This document shows positions 1 to 9,444 of a DNA stretch of 64,000 nucleotides, one piece after another (the first letter of the stretch is position 1; each line of letters starts with the position of its first letter). This DNA comes from JBBQFI01 sp038237805 (lineage in GTDB: Bacteria > Verrucomicrobiota > Verrucomicrobiia > Chthoniobacterales > UBA10450): positions 62,001-126,000 of the forward strand of contig JBBRYI010000002.1 in assembly GCA_038237805.1 (NCBI GenBank). The letters run 5' to 3'. A model generated the notes under the pieces. That model had not been told where the DNA came from. It saw only the letters and a program-made list of their open reading frames with translations, and ran no database searches. A program made the translations under genes and the position numbers.

Positions 1-1359
1 AAAATCCTCGTCGCGCGCACGCAACTGCGCGAACGCCTCGCCAGTTTGCCGGCGGAAGATTTTCCCAACGCCGAGAGCGACCTCGACGCTCTCCTCGCGC
101 TAGTCGCCGCGGACGAAGCAGAAGGCGCTACGCTGGAAGATTTCGCCGCGAAATTACGCGCCGATTTCCTGACGCCGCGCGACGTTCGCCTCTCGACCGA
201 GAACGGTCTTCAGCTTATCACGGCGCAGAAGGCCAAAGGATCCGAATGGCAGGCGGTCATCCTGCCTTTCCTCGGTCGCAACGTCATTCCACCTTCGCCG
301 CGTTATCCATGTCTCCTGAAAATTCCGGGCGAAAAAGAAGTGATCGCGGCGCTGAACAAAGATGATTTCCAAGAAGACAATCGGGCGATCGTGAAGCGCG
401 CGACGCAACAGGAAGCGGCGCGTTTGCTTTACGTCGCGGCGACTCGCGCCCGGCACACTCTCGTTCTCGTCGATGATGGAGAAATTTTTCTTAACTCGAA
501 AGGCAGTCTTCAGCCAAACGCGCAGTTAAGACATTTTGGTGAAAACGTGGCCGCAATCATGGCCAACGTTTCGACCGAAGCAACAATCTGTGAAGCGACC
601 ACACAAGCGAAAGAGCGCAGGGCAAAGGATGAATCACCCACACCACTCGCTCCGGTCGAAAAACGCGATCGCGAAAACGCGACGCAACGCGCGCAAAAAT
701 TCATCCGCAAGATTAACCCAAGCGCGTACGAACCAGACGTCGATCTCGAACAGTTCGAAGCCGTCGCGCCGCGGGGCGTTTATCTGCACGGTCTCGCCGA
801 CAATCTGGCGACGCTACACGGCCGCTGGTGGCACACGTTTTTTCAAAACATTAAATGGCGTGAAGGCCTCGCCGAGGCCGATCGCCTGTTCCAATTACTC
901 TACGCGCAGGCGCCGGATCCAGAGCGTGCCGCGAAGGAATGGAAGCGCGTGCGCGAAGGTTTATTCACGAGCGAGACTGCGCGTCGCTTTGCCGCTGCCA
1001 ACGCAAAAACGCACACCGAATTTCCCTTCAGTTGGAGCATCGATCAAAACTCCGCCCTTGAAGGCGTGATCGATTTTCTTTTGATCGAAGAAGAGCAAAA
1101 CCGCGCTCTGCTCATCGACTGGAAGACGAATAACGTCTCGGTAGGCGAGGCGGAAGTTTTGCGTGTGCGTTATCGGCCACAGCTGGCGGCTTATTGGAAA
1201 GCGGCCGGCGAGATCACGCGGCTGGAAGTTAGCGCCGGTTTGTTCTCGACTGCGCTAGGTCGGTTGCTGCTTTACGAACCGGCGGAGCTGACCGCGGAAT
1301 GGAAACGGCTGGAGCAACTGCCGCCCGATCAAGTGGCTGGAGAAACTTCGATCCCTTGA
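1..1359 (+). CDS. AddA/RecB-like UvrD helicase-nuclease, C-terminal part (5' truncated)
   Basis: The reading frame is open from base 1, so the start lies upstream of the window and 452 codons are visible. The N-terminal visible part carries UvrD-type helicase motifs: LITAQKAKGSEWQAV (motif V region) and AARLLYVAATRARHTL (motif VI, arginine finger). The C-terminal third has a RecB-family PD-(D/E)XK nuclease core, GVIDFLL followed by LLIDWKTN, where the Asp and the D-x-K lysine would bind metal. This order of ATP-dependent helicase then exonuclease is that of AddA and RecB, which process double-strand breaks for recombination. An addB partner would be expected upstream, outside the window. AddA rather than RecB is a guess; the helicase-nuclease class is clear. 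Confidence 0.85.
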   Translation, partial: KILVARTQLRERLASLPAEDFPNAESDLDALLALVAADEAEGATLEDFAAKLRADFLTPRDVRLSTENGLQLITAQKAKGSEWQAVILPFLGRNVIPPSPRYPCLLKIPGEKEVIAALNKDDFQEDNRAIVKRATQQEAARLLYVAATRARHTLVLVDDGEIFLNSKGSLQPNAQLRHFGENVAAIMANVSTEATICEATTQAKERRAKDESPTPLAPVEKRDRENATQRAQKFIRKINPSAYEPDVDLEQFEAVAPRGVYLHGLADNLATLHGRWWHTFFQNIKWREGLAEADRLFQLLYAQAPDPERAAKEWKRVREGLFTSETARRFAAANAKTHTEFPFSWSIDQNSALEGVIDFLLIEEEQNRALLIDWKTNNVSVGEAEVLRVRYRPQLAAYWKAAGEITRLEVSAGLFSTALGRLLLYEPAELTAEWKRLEQLPPDQVAGETSIP

Positions 1360-1424
1360 CTCGGAAGAGCGGCTCGACAGGCGCTCGTTTTGTTGCGAAA
1401 AAAGCCAACGATGGAGAAGCAACC

Positions 1425-2822
1425 ATGCGGCTAGGCTTCCGCCTCGCGCTCCTGCTGTTTTTGTCTGCGCGACCCGACATCGGTCAAGCCGCGCTTCCTT
1501 CCTGTTCGCTGTCAGAAGCAGTTACTTACGCGCGACAACAAAATCCTGACATCATTATCGCGCGAAAGAAGTTGGAAGCGGCGCGCGGTGGAGTGATCGA
1601 GGCGCGTTCAGGTTACCTGCCTTCGGTGTCGACAAATGGCATTTACCGCTATCGCAAGGAACAGGAAGCTACGCGACTGCGAAGCAATGATTACAACGCT
1701 TCGCTGCGGGTCATTCAAAATCTTTATACCGGCGGCGCCGTCAGCAGCGCGACGGCGATCGCGCGCCTTAACCACGACAAGCAAGAACTGGAACTGCAGG
1801 CTGCGATCGATCGGGTGACAATGGATGTGCGCTCGACGTTTTACGAAACGCTTTTCAATAAGGCCAAAGTTAAAGTGCGCGAGCAGGCGCTCGATGTTTT
1901 CCGCGGTGAGCTGCAATCGCAGAAGGAGCGGATGAGCGCAGGCACCGTCGGCCAATTAAATGTGCGGCGCGCGGAAGTTGCGCTTGCAAACGAAGAATCG
2001 GAATTGATCAACGCGCAGACGCAAGTGCGGCTTTCTTATTTGCGGTTAGGCGAATTGCTTGGGCTCGACTCACGCTCGGATCCCTTTGCCTTCGAGGTTA
2101 CCGGGCAACTGCAATACGAGCCGCGACGTCCGGACCTGAACGAATGTCTGGCGCGCGCCACGGTTAATCGACCGGAAATAAAATCGCGCCAGATCGATAT
2201 TGCGATTGAAGAGCAACAAATCAAACTTGATCGCAGCGAATTGCGGCCGCACGTCGAAGCATTTAGCGGCTACGAGGTTTACAACGAACGGGATCCCAAT
2301 ATCGGCCGTGAGTTCAATCACGGCTACGTTGCGGGCGTGAATGCGACTTGGAATTTTTTCGACGGTTGGGCGACGAAAGGACGAGTGCAGGCGACCAGGG
2401 CGCGACGCGGCGCTGCGCAACAGGCGCTGGAAGCAACCACACTCGCTATTGAATCGGAAGTGCGCAGCGCAATTCTCGACATGCGGCAAGCGGACCGCGT
2501 GCTTGAAGCCGAAACCAAGAATGTCCAGACCGCGGACGAGTCCCTTGAAATCGCAAAAGGAAATCTTGGCGCCGGTCTCGGGACCCAGCTCGATATTTTG
2601 CAGGCGGCGGCGGATGTCACTCGCACGCGGAGCACGCGCCTGGGTGCAATTTATCTTCACAACGTGGCGCTCGCGCGTCTGGCGCGCGCATGCGGAGACG
2701 AAGCGACATCGGCGGAATTTGAAGACAAGGCAATGCGCGCGGCTGATCCCAAGCGGGAACAACGGCAAACAAAAATGTTCGACGTTGCCAAACCACCCTC
2801 GAGCCTAACGAATCGAAAATGA
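1425..2822 (+). CDS. TolC-like outer membrane efflux protein (first of two)
   Basis: 465 residues. I place the start at the ATG at 1425, with GGAG about 8 bases upstream and an immediate signal peptide (MRLGFRLALLLFLSARP, hydrophobic to about residue 20); the frame is open further upstream but lacks these signals. The body has two alpha-helical repeats with the SEAVTYARQQNPD opening and the ATWNFFDGW strand-entry typical of the OMF family, which forms the trimeric outer membrane channel of tripartite exporters. The stop overlaps the next start as ATGA, so translation is probably coupled. It heads a five-gene efflux operon ending at 7267. Confidence 0.85.
   Translation: MRLGFRLALLLFLSARPDIGQAALPSCSLSEAVTYARQQNPDIIIARKKLEAARGGVIEARSGYLPSVSTNGIYRYRKEQEATRLRSNDYNASLRVIQNLYTGGAVSSATAIARLNHDKQELELQAAIDRVTMDVRSTFYETLFNKAKVKVREQALDVFRGELQSQKERMSAGTVGQLNVRRAEVALANEESELINAQTQVRLSYLRLGELLGLDSRSDPFAFEVTGQLQYEPRRPDLNECLARATVNRPEIKSRQIDIAIEEQQIKLDRSELRPHVEAFSGYEVYNERDPNIGREFNHGYVAGVNATWNFFDGWATKGRVQATRARRGAAQQALEATTLAIESEVRSAILDMRQADRVLEAETKNVQTADESLEIAKGNLGAGLGTQLDILQAAADVTRTRSTRLGAIYLHNVALARLARACGDEATSAEFEDKAMRAADPKREQRQTKMFDVAKPPSSLTNRK
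2803..2812 (-). repeat. Recurrent motif, TTCGTTAGGC
   Basis: Near the 3' end of the first TolC gene, opposite to its direction; read through as Leu-Thr-Asn. Confidence 0.75.
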
Positions 2823-4150
2823 AAGGCGCGATTCTGTTTTGCGGCACCGTCGGCATCTTTTTCGCGACCGACCTTCGCGCGATTACGCTGGAAGCGGCAA
2901 TGGACCGCGCCTTGCAAAGTAATCCGACAATTCAACAGGCTAAGAGCGGTCTGGAAAAAGCCGCGGGCCAACGGTTGGTTTTGCGCTCGATTTCCTATCC
3001 CGACGCAAATCTAAAAGGAATTGCTGGTGCGCAGGGCGGCCATCGTATCGAACTTTCCGATCAGACGAAGGCATTTGGATTTGCGCAGGGAAATTTTGAG
3101 CAGCCTCTCTTTAATGCTGCGATACCGGCATCACGACGGCGTGGCGACCTCGAGCTGTTAATCGCGCAGCAGCAACTGAACGTCACGGTCGTCGAAGAAT
3201 TGCACAAAACGCGGATCGCGTTTTACACCGCGCTTTACAATCGTTCGCTCGATTCCTTGCGCCAATCGCAACAGAAGCAACTCGAAGCGAACATCGAGGC
3301 CCAACAAGGGCGTTATGAAGCGGGAAGGACGGAACGCAATTCACTTACCGCAGCGCGGCTGCAGGCGCACGAGCTGGAACCGCAAATCGAATTTGCGCGC
3401 CATGGTCATAACGTGGCCCAACTCGATCTGGCTGAAGCAATGGGCATGAATCTCGGACCTAACGACCCACTCCCTCAGCCCGAAGGAGAACTCCGCTTCG
3501 TGCATTCTCAACTGAATGTCGCAACCGAAACAACAACCGCGCTCGAACGTCGCGCCGACCTGAAACTGGCGCGCTTGCTTGTGCGCGCGGCGGATGAAGA
3601 GAAACGCATCGTACAGGCAGAGTACTATCCGGCGGTTCGGGCGATCGTGGCTGGCGATTACATTCCGGTGTCGGGTATTCGGCGCGGCGGCTCCGGTTCC
3701 CCCAGTCGTGCGGATGATTTTATTTCGTCGGAAATTCGGGGCGGCGCTGCCTACAACTGGCAGATCGTCGACAACGGAAAGATCGGCGGCGCAGTCTTGC
3801 GTCAGCGTGAAGCGCGCGAAATCAATGAAGTGATGCTGACAAAATTAGAAGCGAATGTGCGGCGCGATCTGGCGCGCGTCGAAAGCAATCTTCGCGCGAT
3901 CGAAGCGCAGCACGAATCGCTCGTGAAAGCTGGTGATGTCGCCCAACAAAACGTGGTCGCCCTGCGCGAAAATATCGTGCAAGGCGTCGCTTCGCAGCTC
4001 GAGTATCGCGAGGGCGAGAACGACCTGCTGAAGGCGCAGAACCAGCTTTTGGACGCAACCTTTCAGCAGAACCTGGCCCGTGCGCAATGGGATCTCGTTA
4101 CCGGCCGCTACTTCCAATTTTCCCACGACAAAGCGGCAAACATGCAATAG
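2819..4150 (+). CDS. TolC-like outer membrane efflux protein (second of two)
   Basis: 443 residues with a signal peptide (about residues 1-21) and then ITLEAAMDRALQSNPTI, the usual start of an OMF repeat. The long amphipathic coiled-coil stretches and the AAYNWQIVDNGKIGG segment match the channel-tunnel family. It directly follows another OMF gene with a 4-base overlap; the two are clearly not duplicates at residue level. Having two outer membrane factors ahead of a single adaptor-permease-ATPase set is unusual; they could form a mixed channel or serve different pumps. Confidence 0.83.
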   Translation: MKGAILFCGTVGIFFATDLRAITLEAAMDRALQSNPTIQQAKSGLEKAAGQRLVLRSISYPDANLKGIAGAQGGHRIELSDQTKAFGFAQGNFEQPLFNAAIPASRRRGDLELLIAQQQLNVTVVEELHKTRIAFYTALYNRSLDSLRQSQQKQLEANIEAQQGRYEAGRTERNSLTAARLQAHELEPQIEFARHGHNVAQLDLAEAMGMNLGPNDPLPQPEGELRFVHSQLNVATETTTALERRADLKLARLLVRAADEEKRIVQAEYYPAVRAIVAGDYIPVSGIRRGGSGSPSRADDFISSEIRGGAAYNWQIVDNGKIGGAVLRQREAREINEVMLTKLEANVRRDLARVESNLRAIEAQHESLVKAGDVAQQNVVALRENIVQGVASQLEYREGENDLLKAQNQLLDATFQQNLARAQWDLVTGRYFQFSHDKAANMQ

Positions 4151-4159
4151 TTCCCGGCG

Positions 4160-5311
4160 TTGAAAGCACCGTCCAAGAAGCTGTTGCGGACTGTCGTGAT
4201 CGCGGCGGTCCTGATTTTTGCGGGAATCTATTTTCTCACTCTTCCCGTAGTGGAGGTGGAAAAAGTCCGCCGCGGAACCGCGATTTCCGCCGTTTACGGA
4301 ACGGTCCGGATCGAACCGGCGTTTGTGATTCGCATTCGCGCGCAAAACGCTGGCTACATTCAGTTGGCCGATTCACTTTCTGCCGGGCGCGGCGCGATCG
4401 GCAAGAGCGTAAAGAAGGGAGAACTTCTGGCGACGATTGCGGATGAAACAACTGCGCGGCAACTAAAACAAGCGCGCGCGGATCTTGAAGCGGAAACCGA
4501 ACGCGCAAAGCTCGAGGTGCCCTCGACTGAGCCGCTCAAGGTCGCAGAAGCAAACGAGCAGCGTCTCGAGAAACTAGTCGCGTTGAACAACATTCCGGCG
4601 GTCGAGTACGAAAAGGCGAAGAGCGAAGCGAGCCGTTTGCGCGACGCGGTTAAGACTGAAAAGATCGAACGCGAACGGAATCTGGAATCACTAACGAACG
4701 CCGTAAAAAAACTCGAAGCGCAAATGAAGAACACCGAAATCCGCGCTCCCATGGACGGAATTCTTTCCGACATGCAGGCGATCGATGGCGAACTGGTCGC
4801 AGAAAATAATCAGCTCTTCACGATTTCGTCGCGACGAAATTATGTGCGCGGAGAGGTAAATGAGGAGGACGTCGGCGAAGTGAAGATCCGAATGAAAGCG
4901 GATCTGCAGCTCTACGCTTACCGCACCCGGCAGCTAACGGCGAAAGTCAGCTCCATTCAGCCTGCGGCCGATCCGGATACGCAGCGTTATGCAGTGGCGC
5001 TCGAATTGGAAAACCCTCCGGAGAATTTAATGGCTGGGATGACGGGGGAAATGAACATCATCACCGGCAAGCACGAAAATGCTTTGCTGGTTCCCACGCG
5101 CTCTCTGGCGGTTGATCAAATATTGGTCGTCAGGAACAACATTATACAAAAACGCACGATCCAACCGGGTTATCGTACGCTGGAAGATACCGAGGCATTG
5201 AGCGGTGTTTCGGAACGTGATCGCGTGGTCGTTTCGGAACAGGACAAACTGCGGCCAGGTCAACTCGTTAGGCAAAGAATGGTCGGTAGTTTGCGCCGGG
5301 CGGAAAAGTAG
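4160..5311 (+). CDS. HlyD/MacA-like periplasmic adaptor of ABC efflux pump
   Basis: 383 residues from a TTG start 9 bases after the preceding stop; no ATG fits and no clear ribosome binding site is visible, so the start is uncertain. One N-terminal membrane anchor (about residues 8-27) is followed by a lipoyl-like half, a long coiled-coil hairpin (about 95-185, rich in Glu/Lys/Ala), the second lipoyl half (EIRAPMDGILSDMQAIDGELV) and beta-barrel domains. In MacA-type pumps this protein bridges the inner membrane ABC permease and the TolC channel. The following permease and ATPase genes support that role. Confidence 0.85.
   Translation: MKAPSKKLLRTVVIAAVLIFAGIYFLTLPVVEVEKVRRGTAISAVYGTVRIEPAFVIRIRAQNAGYIQLADSLSAGRGAIGKSVKKGELLATIADETTARQLKQARADLEAETERAKLEVPSTEPLKVAEANEQRLEKLVALNNIPAVEYEKAKSEASRLRDAVKTEKIERERNLESLTNAVKKLEAQMKNTEIRAPMDGILSDMQAIDGELVAENNQLFTISSRRNYVRGEVNEEDVGEVKIRMKADLQLYAYRTRQLTAKVSSIQPAADPDTQRYAVALELENPPENLMAGMTGEMNIITGKHENALLVPTRSLAVDQILVVRNNIIQKRTIQPGYRTLEDTEALSGVSERDRVVVSEQDKLRPGQLVRQRMVGSLRRAEK
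5264..5273 (+). repeat. Recurrent motif, CTCGTTAGGC
   Basis: In the 3' end of the adaptor gene, reading Leu-Val-Arg. Confidence 0.8.
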
Positions 5312-5312
5312 G

Positions 5313-6551
5313 GTGACACCACCGCTTTACATCGCGCTGCGCTTTCTCTTTCACCGCAAGCGCGCCTTTATTCTCAGCCTTGCCGGCGTCGTTTTTGGTG
5401 TCGCCATCTTCATTTGCACGCAGGCGCAAACGCAGGGATTCGCCAAACGTTTCATCGACTCGACGCTGGGTAGCAAAGGGGCAGTCACTTTAACTGAACA
5501 GATCCGTCCGCGCTCCGAGAGCATGATTGTGCCCGCGCAAAACTCGAATGCGAAAGCCGCGCGCAACCGTTATTTCGCCGGGATCACGAACGCGTCCGAG
5601 ATCATGCGCATCAGCAGGCGTTTTTCCAATGTCGTGGCCTGTGCACCTGTTCTGACTGGAACGGTGAGTGCGCGCGCCGGATTTGAAACGGCGACAGTCG
5701 ACCTTTTCGGAATCGATGCGGAGTTGCACTTACGGACGACGGATTTAAGTGAGCAAATTACCGCGGGAAACTTCGATGATTTTCGAAACAATCCGAGCTC
5801 GGTCATTCTTGGATCGCGTCTATCTGAGGCGCTGGGAGTAAACGTTGGCGATACGGTGCAAATCCTCTCACCGAGCGGCGAATACTGGCGATTCAACGTT
5901 GTGGCGCTCGCGCGCACCGGCGTCGGCTCGGTGGATTCCACGCGCGCTTATGTTCAGGCAAAAATTGCACAGAAGCTTTTGCGCAAACCTTATTCGGCTT
6001 CGATGATCATTTACAAATTACGCGATCCCGAACGCGCGCCCGCGCTTGCGGCACACTTCCAGAATCTTTTTCAGCACGAGTCGCAAAGTTGGCAGGAACG
6101 AGAAGAAGCCAACCTTCAGGTCTTTCTTACTTTGCGAACATCGGCGGCCATAACCGTTTCTTTGATTATTCTTCTGGCCGGTTTCGGCATTTTTAATGTG
6201 CTGACGATGACGGTGCTTTCGAAAGTAAAGGAGATCGCCATACTTCGATCGATGGGTTATCGCCGCCGCGACATTAGCGCAATCTTCCTCTGGCAAGGCG
6301 CGATGATTGCCGCGGTCGGTTCTATGATTGGCTGCATCTGCGGCGCACTCATTACGATCGGCATTGCGCACATCCCCATTCGCGTTCGCGGATTAATCTA
6401 CGCCGATCATTTTTTAGTGACGTGGGATTGGCATCATTATCTGTGGGCGACATTGCTCGCGATCATTGCAGTCGCGATTGCCAGTTACGTTCCCGCGAAA
6501 CGAGCGGCGGAACTCCCACCCGTCGCGACGCTGCGCGGGTCGAGCGTATGA
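5313..6551 (+). CDS. MacB/FtsX-type ABC transporter permease
   Basis: 412 residues from a GTG start two bases after the adaptor stop. The architecture is that of MacB-like permeases: one N-terminal transmembrane helix (about residues 17-38, LSLAGVVFGVAIFICTQAQ), a large periplasmic domain of about 230 residues, then three C-terminal helices. The FtsX motif region is present (VLTMTVLSKVKEIAILRSMGYRRRDI). Unlike E. coli MacB, the ATPase is a separate downstream gene, as in LolCDE or YbbAP systems. Overlaps the ATPase start by ATGA. The substrate cannot be inferred; macrolides, lipids and peptides are all known for the family. Confidence 0.87.
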   Translation: MTPPLYIALRFLFHRKRAFILSLAGVVFGVAIFICTQAQTQGFAKRFIDSTLGSKGAVTLTEQIRPRSESMIVPAQNSNAKAARNRYFAGITNASEIMRISRRFSNVVACAPVLTGTVSARAGFETATVDLFGIDAELHLRTTDLSEQITAGNFDDFRNNPSSVILGSRLSEALGVNVGDTVQILSPSGEYWRFNVVALARTGVGSVDSTRAYVQAKIAQKLLRKPYSASMIIYKLRDPERAPALAAHFQNLFQHESQSWQEREEANLQVFLTLRTSAAITVSLIILLAGFGIFNVLTMTVLSKVKEIAILRSMGYRRRDISAIFLWQGAMIAAVGSMIGCICGALITIGIAHIPIRVRGLIYADHFLVTWDWHHYLWATLLAIIAVAIASYVPAKRAAELPPVATLRGSSV

Positions 6552-7267
6552 ATATGGAGGTTTGTTTACGCTGCGAAGAGATCGAGCGGTATCTCGGCGA
6601 AGACGAATCGCGCGTGCACGCGTTGCGCGGAGTTTCGCTCACGCTCGAGCCAGGAACTATTCACGCTGTGGTCGGTCCGTCCGGATGCGGGAAAAGCACG
6701 CTTCTCTACATTCTCGGGTTACTCGATCAACCCGACGGCGGCTGGGTTACGATCGATTCCGAACCGGTTTCGCATTTGCCCGATGATGTGCTCTCGCGGA
6801 AAAGAAATGAATCGATCGGATTCATTTTTCAATTTCACTTTTTGATGGAGGACTTCAGCGCGCAGGAAAACGTCATGATTCCAATGCGTCGGTTGGGACG
6901 GCTCGCAGAAAACGAAATGCTTCAGCGCGCGGCGAAATTGCTTGAGGCCGTCGATCTCGGCGGCAAATTGACGCGACCGAGCCGACACCTTTCCGGGGGC
7001 GAACAGCAACGCGTAGCGGTGGCGCGTGCTTTGGCCAATGATCCACGCGTAATTCTTGCAGACGAACCGACCGGAAATCTCGATACGAAAAATTCGCAAC
7101 GCGCCTTCAAACTCTTGCAAGAAATGGTGACGCGCGGACAAAAAGCGTTGTTGTTGGTCACGCATAACCCGGCGATCGCGGAGTCGTGCGATTGGGTTCA
7201 TGAGATGCGCGACGGCCGCATCGTCGACAGCCATCGTCGCCGCGATGGTCTCTTCTCCAAGCCTTGA
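6548..7267 (+). CDS. MacB/LolD-family ABC transporter ATPase
   Basis: 239 residues. Walker A GPSGCGKST at about 43-51, signature LSGGEQQRVAVARAL, Walker B VILADEPTG and the switch histidine in LLVTHNPA are all present, so it should be an active ATPase. The start ATG overlaps the permease stop (ATGA), closing the OMF-OMF-adaptor-permease-ATPase operon. Family assignment follows from the LLDxPxxG spacing and the FQFHFLMEDFSAQENVMIPM Q-loop region typical of LolD/MacB ATPases. Confidence 0.92.
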   Translation: MNMEVCLRCEEIERYLGEDESRVHALRGVSLTLEPGTIHAVVGPSGCGKSTLLYILGLLDQPDGGWVTIDSEPVSHLPDDVLSRKRNESIGFIFQFHFLMEDFSAQENVMIPMRRLGRLAENEMLQRAAKLLEAVDLGGKLTRPSRHLSGGEQQRVAVARALANDPRVILADEPTGNLDTKNSQRAFKLLQEMVTRGQKALLLVTHNPAIAESCDWVHEMRDGRIVDSHRRRDGLFSKP

Positions 7268-7397
7268 GCAACCATCAAGGTGGTTCCCCATTGATGACGT
7301 CCGACAAGATAATTGTAGAGTTGCCGCAGGAGAATCCCGCTGCCCCGATTCCGCCCGGCACAAAAGAAGAAGCGGTTCTGTAACGTTTGCTACTCAA

Positions 7398-9224
7398 ATG
7401 CGCAATCACCTGAGCAGGCTTCAGAAGTATTTCGGATTGCCTGAAAGGACGGAACTCTGGATGGCCATATGGCTCTTGGGTCTGGGAACCTTGTTCAAGA
7501 TCTGGAACGTCTTCCTTAGCCAATTCGACAGCGATGAGTCGCAGCATCTGCATGTCATTTGGGCTTGGACGCACGGACTGGTGCAGTATCGAGACGTGTT
7601 TGATAATCACATGCCGCTCTTTCATTTGCTCTGCGCTCCGCTCCTCGGACTTCTTGGCGAACATCCGGCCGATCTCTACTGGATGCGGCTCCTCATGGTG
7701 CCACTGTACGGTCTGAGCGCTTGGTGCGTTTACCGCATCGGCACAATCGCTTTCTCTCGTCGCATCGGGCTTTGGGCGGTGCTTCTCGCCTCGGGGATCA
7801 GCGTGTACCATTTTTGCTCGACGGAATTTCGCCCAGACAATGTCTGGACTCTCCTTTGGTTTCTCTCGCTGCTCGTGTTCGTAACCAATCCTTTTGCTTT
7901 CTCCTCGTTCATGGTCAGCGGATTACTCTTCGGTTTGTGCTTTGCGGTATCAATGAAAACCGCGCTTATGCTGGCGGCGACTCTTTCAGCCATGGGGATC
8001 TCGATTGGGCTTGTCGGTTGGCGACCGCTGGGTCTGACACTTCGGGGCCGAGGCGCTGGTGCGCTGGTCTTCGCGGTGTGCGTGGCGATAGTGCCGCTCC
8101 TCGTCATGGGTTTCTTCGCGGCCAATGGAGTGTGGTCGCAGTTTCAATACAGCGTCTTTGCGCACAATCTGGAGCCGGCCAACAGGAACACTTACTTGAA
8201 CCCGCTCGTTTTGGTAGTGGGAGTGCCAATCTTGATTTATGCCACGCGAAAGTTCATCCGGAAGGAGACGGACCCGATCGTCGCATTCCGACAGGCTTTT
8301 CTTTTCCTCACGTGCGGCATGTACTTTTTGCTACTGCGAGGCATTTGGCGGCATGTTACGAGGGAGGATTATCTGCCGTTCTTTCCCCTGCTGGCTCTCG
8401 TTTGCGTGGCGATCTTGTTCAACGTATCTGAAAAACTCAGGGAGCGGGCATTAATGCCTCGATTCCTATTACGATTTCCGCTCGCGGCAATCGCCGCCAC
8501 ACTCGTGATGTTACTGGATCTTGTTCCGCGGCTTCCTGTGACCAACGAAGCCGGCGAAGAAGTTCGCCTAGTGCGTGACGTCTTGGCTTTGACAAATCCG
8601 GACGATCCCGTTTTTGATTGCAAAGGCGAGACTGTGTTTCGCACGCGCTCCGTGCGTTACGTGCTTGAAACAATAACGCTTGACCGTATCGCACGCGGAG
8701 AGATTTCTGACGAGCTGGAAGGGAGCACCCGGGAGATCCGCGCACGGGTCGCAGTGATCGGCGGTGAAATTCCACAGGATGACGGGAGCTTCATCGAAGC
8801 CAATTATCTTCCAGTGGGACACGGTCTCATGGTCGTAGGTTCCAGACTGAACTATGCTTCAACAGCCGGCGGGACCATTCGTTTCCACATTGCCATCCCG
8901 GATCGCTACGAAATCGTCACGCCTGATAGTCCAGCGCGTGGACTTCTGGACGGCACTCCCTCTTCGGGCGGCCGGTTCCTTGCAGTGGGCGAGCATTCGT
9001 TCTTACCGGCGGCGTATGGTCCTGCTCTAGCGGTCTTGTGGGCTCAAGCAGCAGAGCGCCACTTCACCAATTTTCTAGCCGCGCCGCAGTTCCGTGTAAT
9101 TAACAAGCAGGCGACAACGAAGAGACCGGGGTATCAGACAATTCGCCTCACCACACGGGTGCACGCCCCCTTTCTTCGTCATGTCAGCATCTTTCACCGC
9201 TGGGGCCTTTGGTTTTTGCGCTAG
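7398..9224 (+). CDS. GT-C (ArnT/PMT-like) integral membrane glycosyltransferase
   Basis: 608 residues, hydrophobic N-terminal two thirds with roughly ten membrane spans, then a soluble periplasmic C-terminal region. FDSDESQHLHVIWAW near residue 40 gives the acidic DE pair in the first periplasmic loop that is the catalytic signature of the GT39/GT83 fold, and RDVFDNHMPLFHLL follows as in ArnT-like proteins. Such enzymes transfer a sugar from a polyprenyl-phosphate donor to lipid A, protein or glycan. I chose the ATG at 7398 because upstream in-frame sequence has no membrane or coding character. The acceptor is unknown. The adjacent PIG-L, flippase and GT4 genes suggest surface glycan assembly. 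Confidence 0.75.
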   Translation: MRNHLSRLQKYFGLPERTELWMAIWLLGLGTLFKIWNVFLSQFDSDESQHLHVIWAWTHGLVQYRDVFDNHMPLFHLLCAPLLGLLGEHPADLYWMRLLMVPLYGLSAWCVYRIGTIAFSRRIGLWAVLLASGISVYHFCSTEFRPDNVWTLLWFLSLLVFVTNPFAFSSFMVSGLLFGLCFAVSMKTALMLAATLSAMGISIGLVGWRPLGLTLRGRGAGALVFAVCVAIVPLLVMGFFAANGVWSQFQYSVFAHNLEPANRNTYLNPLVLVVGVPILIYATRKFIRKETDPIVAFRQAFLFLTCGMYFLLLRGIWRHVTREDYLPFFPLLALVCVAILFNVSEKLRERALMPRFLLRFPLAAIAATLVMLLDLVPRLPVTNEAGEEVRLVRDVLALTNPDDPVFDCKGETVFRTRSVRYVLETITLDRIARGEISDELEGSTREIRARVAVIGGEIPQDDGSFIEANYLPVGHGLMVVGSRLNYASTAGGTIRFHIAIPDRYEIVTPDSPARGLLDGTPSSGGRFLAVGEHSFLPAAYGPALAVLWAQAAERHFTNFLAAPQFRVINKQATTKRPGYQTIRLTTRVHAPFLRHVSIFHRWGLWFLR

Positions 9225-9444
9225 CATGATCGAATCGCGCCGTTCGGTCTGGCGTCTCGGGATCGGTCCGACGCGGCCTGCATCTTCAAGGAATGGAGCA
9301 ATCGGATTTCGGCGCACGGACTTGGGGCACGTCTAGCCCATCGATTTCCGAAGTCCACCATGGAAAGGGCTCTGCAACTCTGATCTGTGAATCAACTTCC
9401 TCAGCCGTCTGCAAAATCACGGCGCACATAATAGAAGCTGTTAA

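Noticed and set aside
2070..2768. 232-codon minus-strand open frame
   Set aside because: Antisense to the first TolC-like gene; no ribosome binding site or recognisable domain.
7294..7383. 29-codon ORF (MTSDKIIVELPQENP...) between the efflux operon and the GT-C gene
   Set aside because: No ribosome binding site, no family resemblance and Pro-rich composition; it may be chance in the spacer.
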